From G963676095 sp963676095 (lineage in GTDB: Bacteria; Bacteroidota; Bacteroidia; Bacteroidales; Prolixibacteraceae): a DNA stretch of 64,000 nucleotides. Shown here piece by piece: positions 45,336 to 53,825 of the stretch. Under the pieces are notes generated by a model. The model was not told the DNA's origin and ran no database searches. It was given only the letters and a program-made list of their open reading frames with translations. Within the stretch, counting starts at the first letter, position 1; every line of letters starts with the position of its first letter. The position numbers and the translations under genes are program-made. Location: assembly GCA_963676095.1 (NCBI GenBank), contig OY781040.1, positions 2,666,001-2,730,000 on the forward strand. Reading direction: 5' to 3'.

Positions 45336-46040
45336 TTATTTTATCTGTATTTCATTCCAGGCCATACGTACGGCCCGAATCATTTCTTCCATTGTTTTTT
45401 CAGGATTCTCGGCCTTCATAATGCCGCTGGTAGTGCCGGTCGCTTCTGCACCGGCACTGATCATTTTATATACATCGGTCCCGTTTTTTATTCCGGCTGC
45501 CGGTAAGACCTGTATTTCAGGGTTAATCTTTTTGATAGCCAGGGTTGTTTCCTGTACATACTTTTCGTCGCTGGTCTGACCGGAGCCAATAAGTTCTGTC
45601 GGTTCAGCAACGATAATGTTAGGCGAAAAATGAGCAATTGCTGCTGCTTCTTCCATCGAATCGGCACAGACAATGGATACCAGTCCGACTTCATCAGCCC
45701 GTTTAATGGCCCTTCGCAGGTCTCCTATAGTCATAGGCTTTTCTGCATGATTGAGCATTACCCCCACCGCCCCTGCTGCCTTTACTGCTTCGGGAAGGAC
45801 TGATCCGAGCCCCCTTCCGACAGGTAGCGGATCCATGTGCTGGGCAAAAATAAGCAGGTGTTCCGTTTCTTCAGCCAGCATTCTGATATCAGTGTACTGG
45901 GGGGTCAGGATAATACGTACGTCATATCTGGCTGAAGCCTTGTCTGCAGCCTTTGCAAGTTTTAATATCCGTTCCCCATACATAAAAGCTTTCGGACCGA
46001 TCTCAAAAAAGGGAGGTTCAATTTTTAATCCGTAATACAT
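45336..46040 (-). CDS. Triose-phosphate isomerase homologue
   Basis: This 234-residue (beta/alpha)8 protein is close in shape to the short, archaeal-type TIMs. Likely catalytic residues are Lys6 (GLKIEPPFF), His98 (LNHAEKPM, in place of the usual GHSER) and Glu146 (VAEPTELIGSG). The phosphate-binding end ATGTTSGIMKAENP is kept. The size and motifs differ from housekeeping TIM, so it probably acts on a triose- or tetrulose-type phosphate made by this operon, as with the EryH-type isomerases. It lies 23 bp after the SIS gene. Confidence 0.85.
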   Translation of the reverse strand: MYYGLKIEPPFFEIGPKAFMYGERILKLAKAADKASARYDVRIILTPQYTDIRMLAEETEHLLIFAQHMDPLPVGRGLGSVLPEAVKAAGAVGVMLNHAEKPMTIGDLRRAIKRADEVGLVSIVCADSMEEAAAIAHFSPNIIVAEPTELIGSGQTSDEKYVQETTLAIKKINPEIQVLPAAGIKNGTDVYKMISAGAEATGTTSGIMKAENPEKTMEEMIRAVRMAWNEIQIK

Positions 46041-46063
46041 ATTTTTATTGAATAATTTGTTTT

Positions 46064-46669
46064 TTACCGGTTTTTATCTTTATTAAGCCTTTCCCCGACA
46101 GCCCCTCCCGGATGGATCAGAGAGAACTGTTCCAGCCGGTAACCGGTCTCTTCCATAATGGCCACCAGCAGTGCGTCGAATATGGCTACCGTGGCAACGA
46201 AACTTGATGTTGCCATCACATTATACTTGTCACTCTCCTTTTCAATTTTCAGTGGAAGAACGAACTGGGCCTTTTCGGCCAGAGGAGAATGATTATTCCC
46301 GGTTACAGCAATCAGGATTGCTTCTTTTGCGTTACAGACCTCTATAATGGGAAGCAACTCTGCTGTTTTACCACCCCGGGAGACCATTACCACCACATCT
46401 CCCTTTTTGACACATCCCAGTCCCCCGTGTACCGCCTCGGCAGGACTAAGAAATTGTGCATTCCGTTCAATGCAGCACAGGGAATGGGCAAATTTTTTTG
46501 TTGCAATTCCAGATGATCCGCTGGCACAGGTTATTATCTTCGGACAGGTACTTAGTTTGTCGACCGCTTTGCCGAAGCTTTCCATATCCATATATCCAAG
46601 AATATCCAGTATTGCTTTACTCTCTATTTGAAGAGATTCTTTACTCCGCTGAAGTGAAATACTTTTCAT
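46064..46669 (-). CDS. SIS-domain sugar-phosphate isomerase
   Basis: This 201-residue SIS protein has no CBS domains, like the catalytic half of KdsD/GutQ or the 6-phospho-3-hexuloisomerase family. Phosphosugar-binding motifs are ITCASGSSGIATKKFAHSLC (about 47-66), VVMVSRGGKTAELLP (about 92-106) and the end LIHPGGAVGERLN. It would interconvert an aldose phosphate and a ketose phosphate. The gene overlaps the end of the kinase gene by 29 bp, so the two are translationally linked. Confidence 0.85.
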   Translation of the reverse strand: MKSISLQRSKESLQIESKAILDILGYMDMESFGKAVDKLSTCPKIITCASGSSGIATKKFAHSLCCIERNAQFLSPAEAVHGGLGCVKKGDVVVMVSRGGKTAELLPIIEVCNAKEAILIAVTGNNHSPLAEKAQFVLPLKIEKESDKYNVMATSSFVATVAIFDALLVAIMEETGYRLEQFSLIHPGGAVGERLNKDKNR

Positions 46670-47804
46670 TATTAAAAAAAATAAGTTCGTTAGGTTCTGA
46701 ATTAATTTCCCGGCTCAATTCTTCCCAGCTACTCATATTGTCGAAAATACGGTCACAATACAGGCTATCCCGTCCGGTAACCGCTGCATATCTAACAGCA
46801 GTTTCCGGCTCACTGGCATTCAAAACTGAAGTAAGAAATGCTGCAACGGCCGTATCACCGGCCCCCGAGGCATTTTTTATTTTTGAACGCTCTGCCTGAT
46901 AGGAGCAGCATAGGAATTCACGGTCGTTCCAGAGAGCAAGCGATAACGTATTTTCTAACTTTTCGCTTACGGCTGAAACATTTCCTGTCCGGAAATAAAT
47001 TCCGCGTTTTCCCATTTTTATCAATAGAATTCTAACTCCAAAATCAATCAGTTGAGCACCAAGTTCCCGAACAAGTTCTGTCGGAACTTCGTCCTCAAAA
47101 TCAGCACTTTTACAGTTTGCCTGCATTTCGAAATATTTCCGGGGCATCATTATCCGGATAAGTTCTTCGAGACTGGGAACAAATATGTCGACATAAGGCA
47201 TTATTCTTTGTATGATCTTCCGCCAGTCTGCTTTGCCTGATTCGCTTTCCGGATCAGGTAAACTGAAATCGAGCGAAGTTATCACGCCCATCTCGTGTAC
47301 CTTATGGTACATTTCGACAAGCTGTTGTCCTTCTTCCTGGTAGAACTGCCGTAACAGGGGCGGATAGCCAAAATGGAACAAACGGGCATTTGCCACCGCA
47401 TCAAAATTAATGTGGCTGACATTGAATATCCGGTTACAACCCGGTGATTCCAAAAATATACGGTCGATTCCCGGAGGAGCGATTACGATGCTGTATGCTG
47501 TAGCGGCTTCGTCTGTTTTTATGATCCCCTCGAAAACCCCGTACCGGGTAAACCACTGCCGGGCAGTTTGTCCGATTAAATCCGTACCGGTTAACCCGTT
47601 CAGGAAAACCTTCTTGCAAAAATGTTTCATAAGCAGCCCCGTATTAGCGACAACACCTCCAAGGACAATCTCCATTTCCTCGATTTCAATCAATTTCCCA
47701 GGCTTTAACAGATCGGAAAGATAATCTTTCCCTTCATTTTTCATGAATACAGGGATCATATCCACACAGGTATATCCAGCGATTACAGCATCATATTTTT
47801 TCAT
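46641..47804 (-). CDS. PfkB-family carbohydrate kinase
   Basis: This 387-residue ribokinase-type kinase starts at 47804 (MKKYDAVIAGYTCVDM); an ATG at 47816 adds four residues and directly abuts the isomerase gene. The first PfkB signature region is GGVVANTGLLMKHF, and the anion hole with catalytic base is NASGAGDTAVAAF (Asp317 from this start). It is somewhat longer than ribokinase, with inserts around PRKYFEMQANCKSADFE. It would phosphorylate the ketose made by the isomerase upstream. The family does not allow the exact sugar to be named. Confidence 0.88.
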   Translation of the reverse strand: MKKYDAVIAGYTCVDMIPVFMKNEGKDYLSDLLKPGKLIEIEEMEIVLGGVVANTGLLMKHFCKKVFLNGLTGTDLIGQTARQWFTRYGVFEGIIKTDEAATAYSIVIAPPGIDRIFLESPGCNRIFNVSHINFDAVANARLFHFGYPPLLRQFYQEEGQQLVEMYHKVHEMGVITSLDFSLPDPESESGKADWRKIIQRIMPYVDIFVPSLEELIRIMMPRKYFEMQANCKSADFEDEVPTELVRELGAQLIDFGVRILLIKMGKRGIYFRTGNVSAVSEKLENTLSLALWNDREFLCCSYQAERSKIKNASGAGDTAVAAFLTSVLNASEPETAVRYAAVTGRDSLYCDRIFDNMSSWEELSREINSEPNELIFFNNEKYFTSAE

Positions 47805-47816
47805 TTCTGCCAACAT

Positions 47817-49175
47817 TTATACGACTCTCATATCTGTCAGATAGCAGTAATTCTTTATCATATCAGAGTGGTCACCATAGGCAATTATATAATGTTGCCC
47901 CGAAATATTTTGTGCAAACTCATCGACAGGCTTGTCCAGAAAAATCTCCAGGCTTGGAAGCTGAGGGGCCGGGCTATCCCACCCGGCTTCTTCCCAGGCT
48001 CTTAATTTTCCTTCGCCCGTGCACAGGTGCATCATATACTCGCTCCCGCTGTTCGACAAGCGGGCAAGTGTTACTTTTCCGGTTTTTAATGTTGAAATAT
48101 TCAGAAGCCCTCCCGGAATGCCGCCAAATGCCGCTGCCGTAACCTTTACTTTTCCATCGGCAACTTCTGCGGGAACAAAGTCGGGAACGCCTAATAAAAC
48201 ACTGTTTTCAAAGAATTCATAGAATTCAAGATAGGCTGCGCATTGTCCGGTAAGTTCCTTTATGATCAGCTGAGTAACAGCTCCCATCGCATCGTTTTCC
48301 GGAATGGTGCAAACATTCAGTTCATCGGAAAGCAGCATAAAAATCATTGCCGGCGGAAAATTTAGTATTTTTTTCATCCCCTCCACATCTTTTAACGATA
48401 TGGCACTGAATCCTTTTGCTTCAGCGATTTGTTTAATTGCCAGGAAATAAGAGATCCCTTTCCGTAAAAATCTCTCATCGACTTCTTTTTCAAAATCCCA
48501 GTTGGTCTTTATCTTTCCCAGGAAATTCCGAATTTCTGCCTCTTCTGTTTTTTCACTCAGGCAAAGCATCTCCAACATTTCAAAAAAGTCAATTTCAATT
48601 CCTGTTCTCGATTTCAGGGAAACTCCTTCATAAAGCGTATTATAAAGTTTCATATCCCGGAACCCCATCATACCGATTCTCTTATTTCTTAAATTCTTAA
48701 CAGCCGTTGCCGCCACTAAAAAGTTACTTATTTTTTCCAGGGGAGATGGTTTTCCAATAATATTATAAACATAACAGAAATGATATTTCAAATCTTCAAA
48801 AACTCTGCGCAGTGCCGCAGTTCCGGCCTGTGGAGCCGGAGTAACAACCCGTCCGTTTTTCATTTCACCAGCAAGGCCCCACAAAATTATCGGAAGGTTT
48901 CTGAACTCTTCAGTAATGGAGATTACCGCATGTGAAGGGATCCAGCCGGCAAGACAAATAATCAGTGAATCAAACTCTTCTTTCTTTAAATCATTGATTG
49001 CCCTTCTGACATCTCTCTCCCCAGGATCATCGGAAACAGGGCCTGTTGTAACGACTTTTACCCCCAGCGATTCCACTTCCATTCTGGCTTTTAAGCACAT
49101 ATTTTCTATTAGTTCACGAGGAGAGTTGATTTCCCCGAACCCGACAAAGGCGGTTTTTATTCTATCCTTTTCCAT
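47817..49175 (-). CDS. FucI/AraA-superfamily sugar isomerase-like protein
   Basis: This 452-residue protein is of the L-fucose/L-arabinose isomerase-like superfamily. The N-terminal half has the Rossmann-like opening (TAFVGFGEINSPR), ICLAGWIPSHAVISI and ILWGLAGEMKNGRVVTP. The C-terminal part includes PENDAMGAVTQLIIKELTG and SEYMMHLCTGEGKLR. Members convert aldoses to ketoses in a metal-dependent manner. Related unknown members of the superfamily are common in PUL-adjacent operons. It is likely the first enzyme of the pathway, before the kinase. Two palindromes (49236-49259) lie directly upstream of its start region. Confidence 0.75.
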   Translation of the reverse strand: MEKDRIKTAFVGFGEINSPRELIENMCLKARMEVESLGVKVVTTGPVSDDPGERDVRRAINDLKKEEFDSLIICLAGWIPSHAVISITEEFRNLPIILWGLAGEMKNGRVVTPAPQAGTAALRRVFEDLKYHFCYVYNIIGKPSPLEKISNFLVAATAVKNLRNKRIGMMGFRDMKLYNTLYEGVSLKSRTGIEIDFFEMLEMLCLSEKTEEAEIRNFLGKIKTNWDFEKEVDERFLRKGISYFLAIKQIAEAKGFSAISLKDVEGMKKILNFPPAMIFMLLSDELNVCTIPENDAMGAVTQLIIKELTGQCAAYLEFYEFFENSVLLGVPDFVPAEVADGKVKVTAAAFGGIPGGLLNISTLKTGKVTLARLSNSGSEYMMHLCTGEGKLRAWEEAGWDSPAPQLPSLEIFLDKPVDEFAQNISGQHYIIAYGDHSDMIKNYCYLTDMRVV

Positions 49176-49235
49176 ACGTATTCAATCCTGTTTCTTGCAA
49201 TTTTGTAATACTCTATGATTTAGTTATAATTCAGG

Positions 49236-49259
49236 CAGATATCTGTATTATCCGATAAT
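49236..49259. promoter_or_regulatory. Two adjacent palindromes before the isomerase gene
   Basis: CAGATATCTG (49236-49245) and ATTATCcGATAAT (49247-49259) are perfect palindromes one base apart in the 103-bp gap between the transporter and the isomerase genes. They could be an operator, a mRNA processing site, or chance. No repeat of either was noticed at the AraC/transporter divergent region. Confidence 0.3.
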
Positions 49260-49278
49260 CCGCGAATATTTCAGCTTC

Positions 49279-50469
49279 TTAAGCCGATCTTTTTTTATTT
49301 ATCCATCCAAGGAAGATCACATAACAGACACACAACAGCGGTACTGTAAATGCAAAGGTGATGTTTGTCAGATCGGCAACCGTTCCCATTATCAACGGAA
49401 TAAAAGTACCTCCTACGATCATGGTGACCATCAACCCGGAAAGCTCATTCTGGTGTCCGGGCATGTTATCGATTGTGATGGAAAAGATCAGAGGAAAAAT
49501 ATTGGCAAAGCCAAAACCGATCAGCAAAATGCCGATCAACGAGAAAACCAGTTCACTTGAAACCAGAACGATGAGTATACCTGTTGATGCAACCAGTCCT
49601 GTAATAATCAATAACCGGACAGGTGCAATCCATTTCATCAGGAACGATCCCAGGAATCTTCCTATAAAGATGGGAAGATAAAACAGGGACCAGCTTATGA
49701 TAAGCCCCATTTTTTCTACGGATATGCCAAACCGGTCATCCAGCAGGATGGGGGTATGCGAAGCGATTGCCACTTCCATACCACAATAAATGAATATGCC
49801 TGCTACCATAGCCAGGACATAGCCGTTTTTAAGTAAACGGATACTCGACCGGACTGTGGCATGGTGTGTCCTCTCCTGCTTAACTACGCTAATCGTTATC
49901 CGGTTAAACCAGATTATCGTTGCCAGTACAATTGTCGCATAAACGGTAAACAAGATGCTCCAGTCAAAACCAAAGACATGAAGCATAAACGGGGGTAATA
50001 AGAACCCCAGAGAAGAACCGATGGTGATAAACGATTGTGCAAGAGACAGGTTTTTCGAATAATGTCCTTCTTCGGATATATCCCGCACAAAAGGATTTCC
50101 ACCTACCTGCATGATGGCACCACCCGCACCGATAAACAACACGGCCAACAGGATCCTGTAAAATTCCCCCATCGAAGAACCCTGCATGGACATCGTTCCG
50201 TACATGCCTGATAAAATCGGAATCATTAGCCCCGTTAACATGACACCAAGTCCAAGATTCAGAATAAATTTCTTCCCTCTTTTGTCCTGAATGATTCCCA
50301 TCGGAATAGACAGCATCCCAAACATCAGATATCCCAGAAAAGGTAACAATGTGGCAACTGTTATCGATAAGGTAAAAGATTCCCTCGCCAGGCTAACCAT
50401 TGGACCAGCCGCATCGACCATGCCCATGCATAAAAATATGAAATAGATCGGTAATGCTTTTTTAAACAT
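49279..50469 (-). CDS. FHS-type MFS sugar transporter (FucP-like)
   Basis: This 396-residue inner-membrane sugar:proton symporter should have 12 helices. Marks of the fucose/galactose/glucose (FHS) family are GAGGAIMQVGGNPFVRDIS (about 113-131) and MFGMLSIPMGIIQDKRGKKF for the loop 2-3 motif. It is the first gene of the leftward operon, transcribed away from the AraC regulator. It should bring in the free sugar that the isomerase and kinase then convert. FucP-like sequence suggests a deoxy- or pentose-type sugar, but the specificity cannot be read here. Confidence 0.9.
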   Translation of the reverse strand: MFKKALPIYFIFLCMGMVDAAGPMVSLARESFTLSITVATLLPFLGYLMFGMLSIPMGIIQDKRGKKFILNLGLGVMLTGLMIPILSGMYGTMSMQGSSMGEFYRILLAVLFIGAGGAIMQVGGNPFVRDISEEGHYSKNLSLAQSFITIGSSLGFLLPPFMLHVFGFDWSILFTVYATIVLATIIWFNRITISVVKQERTHHATVRSSIRLLKNGYVLAMVAGIFIYCGMEVAIASHTPILLDDRFGISVEKMGLIISWSLFYLPIFIGRFLGSFLMKWIAPVRLLIITGLVASTGILIVLVSSELVFSLIGILLIGFGFANIFPLIFSITIDNMPGHQNELSGLMVTMIVGGTFIPLIMGTVADLTNITFAFTVPLLCVCYVIFLGWINKKRSA

Positions 50470-50657
50470 CGCGAAATGGTTTTTAAAGATTTATAATTTC
50501 CATAAAATACGGGAGCCCGGAGTGCATTAACACGAAAATAATACGGATTTATCCATTTCTTTTTGTGTTTCTGCATGCATGCCCGTTTCAGAGGTTTCTT
50601 TCCTTTGTCGTACGATGGTCGGCTTGTCTTATTTCTGTTTTTACTAATCTTCCGTTT

Positions 50658-50688
50658 CAAAGGTATGGACTGCGGAACTTTCAAAAAA
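50658..50688 (-). promoter_or_regulatory. Candidate promoter for the sugar operon
   Basis: On the minus strand TACCTTTG (50665 to 50658) fits the TAnnTTTG element. TTTT lies 19 bp upstream (50685-50688), and a TTTG at 16 bp. The transporter ATG would be about 190 bp downstream. In the same 299-bp divergent region the plus strand has TATATTTG (50714-50721) as a -7 candidate for the AraC gene, and GCATGCATGC (50573-50582) is palindromic. Confidence 0.35.
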
Positions 50689-50768
50689 CGACTATTTATT
50701 CGGATTATGACACTATATTTGCATATCAGGAAGATAAAAACTGATTTTATTGTCATTATAGTTCATTT

Positions 50769-51641
50769 ATGATTCCAAAACTTGAGAAAATACCATCGGT
50801 AGCCTCTTCTTCAATCGCAGTAAAAAGAGAAATTACTCCTTATATGGATTATCCCTGGCATTATCATCCGGAGTATGAAATTATTTTTGTGGAAAAAAGT
50901 TACGGAATCCGGTTAATGGGAAATCATATCGGGAATTTCAGCGATGGTGACTTAATGTTTATCAGCCCGGACCTTCCGCATGTATGGAGAAATGACCAGG
51001 ACTTTTACAAGGGAAATAAAGATTTTTTTGTTGATGTTTATGTGATCCACTTCAGGGAGGATTCGCTTATGCCGGGATTTTTTGACCTGCCCGAATTTGC
51101 CCAGATAAAAAAGCTTTTCATTCGCGGACAGCAGGGGATATTAATCAAGGGAAAAGATCATTCCAAAATATCAACCCTTATCAAACAGGTTTATCTTGCA
51201 AAGGGAATCGAACGTCTGATCCTCTTTTTCAAAACACTGGAGGCTTTTGCCGTAACTCAGGATTATGAACTGCTTTCCTGTCCGGGTTATATCAATTCAG
51301 TAAAAACCTATGATACAGAACGGATTAATAAAGTAATGGATTTTCTGGTGAACCATTATTCATGTAACATCCAACTTGAAGAAGTTGCCGGTTTGATAAA
51401 CATGAACAAATCATCGTTTTGCCGTTACTTTAAGTTGAGGACCCATAAAACCTATTCCTTGTTTTTAAATGAAATCAGGATTGCTCATGCATGCAAAATG
51501 CTAACCTTAAAAGATATGACAATTTCTGAAATTTGTTATGAAGTAGGTTATAATAACATTTCCCATTTCAACAGGCAGTTTAAACAAATTACCGGGGTTA
51601 CGGCCAAAGAATACAAAAAAAAGTATTTGAATTTGGCGTAA
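50769..51641 (+). CDS. AraC-family transcriptional regulator
   Basis: This 290-residue regulator has an N-terminal cupin-like sugar-sensing domain (about 15-150, WHYHPEYEIIFVEKS, GDLMFISPDLPHVWRND) and a C-terminal double HTH (about 190-288, VNHYSCNIQLEEVAGLINMNKSSFCRYFK, ISEICYEVGYNNISHFNRQFKQITG). It is divergent from the transporter-isomerase-kinase operon across 299 bp, so it most likely controls that operon in answer to its sugar. Its 3' end converges with GH92, 30 bp apart. Confidence 0.9.
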   Translation: MIPKLEKIPSVASSSIAVKREITPYMDYPWHYHPEYEIIFVEKSYGIRLMGNHIGNFSDGDLMFISPDLPHVWRNDQDFYKGNKDFFVDVYVIHFREDSLMPGFFDLPEFAQIKKLFIRGQQGILIKGKDHSKISTLIKQVYLAKGIERLILFFKTLEAFAVTQDYELLSCPGYINSVKTYDTERINKVMDFLVNHYSCNIQLEEVAGLINMNKSSFCRYFKLRTHKTYSLFLNEIRIAHACKMLTLKDMTISEICYEVGYNNISHFNRQFKQITGVTAKEYKKKYLNLA

Positions 51642-51671
51642 ATCCCGGATATCTGAATAATACAAATAATC

Positions 51672-53738
51672 TCAGTTTTTCAGGGAAGTACCCCATGTTT
51701 TATTAGGTTTATCTGAAACATTAAATTCAAGTATTCCTCCGGAAATAATATCTTCATTTCTCAGATAAGCCTGGTTAAACGGTTTCCCGTTTAATGTTGC
51801 TGAGCGGATATAAAAATTCCGGTCGCTTAATCCGTTTGTTTTGATTATAAATTCCTTATTTCCGGGGAGGTGAAGTGTTATCTTGTCGAAGATTGGTGTA
51901 CTTAACTGAAATACAGGCTCACCCGTCAGTACCGGATAAATACCCATGGAAGCCAATACAAACCAGCCGGACATGGTTCCTTCATCATCATCCATTTCAG
52001 GAATATAGCCTTCCGGAGAGTTTTTATAGATTCTGCCGTTATAGGGCTTTTCCCACTTTTCATGCGTTCCGTAACACTGGATCATATCTTTTGTAAGGAT
52101 TTTATTTACCCATTTCTGGGTTAGCCAGGGCTTACTCCCGTAATCAAACATAAAGGGAGCATGAATGTCAGGCTGGTTCCCGTGATTATACAAATTATGA
52201 TCGAAAAAGTACTCAAGTTGTTGCGTGTAATTTTGTTCTCCTCCCATCATTTCCATAACTCCGGCAATATCAAACTGGATATTCCACCGGTATTGCCAAA
52301 TGGTGCCTTCGTACAATCCATCGCCATGCATGATGTCAGAATTCCCTTTCATAACAAGAAATTTTGCTTTCCAGACCTGTTTATATTCGTCTGCCTTTTT
52401 TGAAAACAAAAAATAATCATCTTTCTTATCCAGTATCTGGGCGAACTGGGCAAGAGCCCAGAAATCATAAGAAAGTTCCAGCTTTTTGTCGGGCGTCTCA
52501 CCCGGGATGTTATTGATTTCTGCACTCATTACCCGGTAAACAGATTGAAGGTCGAAACACGTTATTCCCCTCCTGTAGAAATCGAGTAAGGTTATAATCG
52601 TATGTTCTGTCCTTACCGTGGGAACCGGTTCGTTAAAGCCGGACCAAAACGGCTTTCCATATTTATACAGATCAGCCAGAGAATTGGCAATATCGTTGGC
52701 AATGTCCGGGACGAGCAACGGATACAGGCTGAATTTATTTCTGAAATTATCCCACATTGACCAGCAATCATAGTGAACATAACCTTCAGACTTATGAATT
52801 TCACCATCTGTTGAACGAAATTCTTTCAGCCGGTTTTCCGAACGGACCGGATTCAAAAAGATATGGTACAGGTGCGTGTAAAACAACATTTTATATTCAT
52901 CTTTCCCTTCCACCTTTATTTTTGAAAGCAACTCCTGCCATTTTCCAAGTCCCGTTTTCCTGACTTCGTCAAATGTCAGCTGGCGCGTTTCACTTTCCCA
53001 CTCTTTTTTTGCATCGTCTTCACTTATCGTTGAGGCGGTCACCTGAAGAAGTACCTGTTCGTTTTTTGCCGTTTTCATCCGGAAAACCAATTTGTCTCCT
53101 TCCTTGGTCTGATCAGTCAGCGCTTTGTTACACCAGACATGATAATACACGGTATAACGTCCGATCCCGCAAACATTCCGGGCTGAAACCTTTACAGAGA
53201 ACTCATGCCCGTTGATCATTGTTTTTGAGGCAGAGATCGTTCCTCCGAGAGAACTGGCGATATCGACAGAGAGACAGGCACAATCTGATTCAGGAAAAGT
53301 ATACCGGTGAAAGCCCGTCTGGTTTGTAGCGGTAAGCTCTGCCTTAATTCCGTTTGAAAAGGTTACGGCGTAATAACAGGGAGAAGCCTCCTCGCTTCCC
53401 TTAATAAATTCTTCACTTTGTGCTGTATTTTGATCGTCTCCGATTCCCGGTAAAATCCTCAGATTTCCTCCTGCACCATTACATCCGACCCCTCCGATCC
53501 GGTTATGGGAAAACCCCAACAACCTTTTCGCATGATAGTCATATCCGCTGTGATTTCCCGGATCGGTATCCGGTCCAAGCTTCATCATTCCAAACGGGAC
53601 GGTAGCAGACGGATCAAGTTGTCCATGATCGCCTGCCGTGCAAATAAAAGGATTTACAAAATGCGTAACCTCCTGCGCTGATGCAATATTTAATAAAAAC
53701 AGGAGTAAAGCTTCAATTGAAATAATAATTTTATTCAT
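51672..53738 (-). CDS. GH92 alpha-mannosidase-family protein
   Basis: This 688-residue exported protein has a signal peptide (about 1-22) and the two-domain GH92 form: N-terminal beta-sandwich (FVNPFICTAGDHGQLDPSATVPFGM) and (alpha/alpha)6 barrel. GH92 enzymes are calcium-dependent exo-alpha-mannosidases with an inverting mechanism. The acid is in YEGTIWQYRW (E477), and the acidic pair for the base is in MDDDEGTMSGWFVLASMG (D583-D585). It is the last gene of the leftward operon from GH51. Mannose is not the expected sugar of a rhamnose-rich glycan, so it may act on another alpha-linkage; this is inference. Confidence 0.9.
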   Translation of the reverse strand: MNKIIISIEALLLFLLNIASAQEVTHFVNPFICTAGDHGQLDPSATVPFGMMKLGPDTDPGNHSGYDYHAKRLLGFSHNRIGGVGCNGAGGNLRILPGIGDDQNTAQSEEFIKGSEEASPCYYAVTFSNGIKAELTATNQTGFHRYTFPESDCACLSVDIASSLGGTISASKTMINGHEFSVKVSARNVCGIGRYTVYYHVWCNKALTDQTKEGDKLVFRMKTAKNEQVLLQVTASTISEDDAKKEWESETRQLTFDEVRKTGLGKWQELLSKIKVEGKDEYKMLFYTHLYHIFLNPVRSENRLKEFRSTDGEIHKSEGYVHYDCWSMWDNFRNKFSLYPLLVPDIANDIANSLADLYKYGKPFWSGFNEPVPTVRTEHTIITLLDFYRRGITCFDLQSVYRVMSAEINNIPGETPDKKLELSYDFWALAQFAQILDKKDDYFLFSKKADEYKQVWKAKFLVMKGNSDIMHGDGLYEGTIWQYRWNIQFDIAGVMEMMGGEQNYTQQLEYFFDHNLYNHGNQPDIHAPFMFDYGSKPWLTQKWVNKILTKDMIQCYGTHEKWEKPYNGRIYKNSPEGYIPEMDDDEGTMSGWFVLASMGIYPVLTGEPVFQLSTPIFDKITLHLPGNKEFIIKTNGLSDRNFYIRSATLNGKPFNQAYLRNEDIISGGILEFNVSDKPNKTWGTSLKN

Positions 53739-53825
53739 GAGACAAATTCAGTTAAATTACCAATATTCATGATATTAACGACATATCTTTGTACAGGCTG
53801 GCCAGGTGTTTGGATGATCCAATCA

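Noticed and set aside
44812..50469. Sulfoquinovose-type pathway
   Set aside because: An isomerase plus kinase are compatible, but there is no SQ-specific glycosidase, aldolase or transaldolase, or sulfonate exporter in the cluster, so the call was not made.
50361..50756. 131-codon minus-strand frame spanning the divergent promoter region
   Set aside because: It overlaps the start of the transporter gene in another frame and covers the region that should hold the divergent promoters; the peptide is arginine/lysine-rich with no family pattern.
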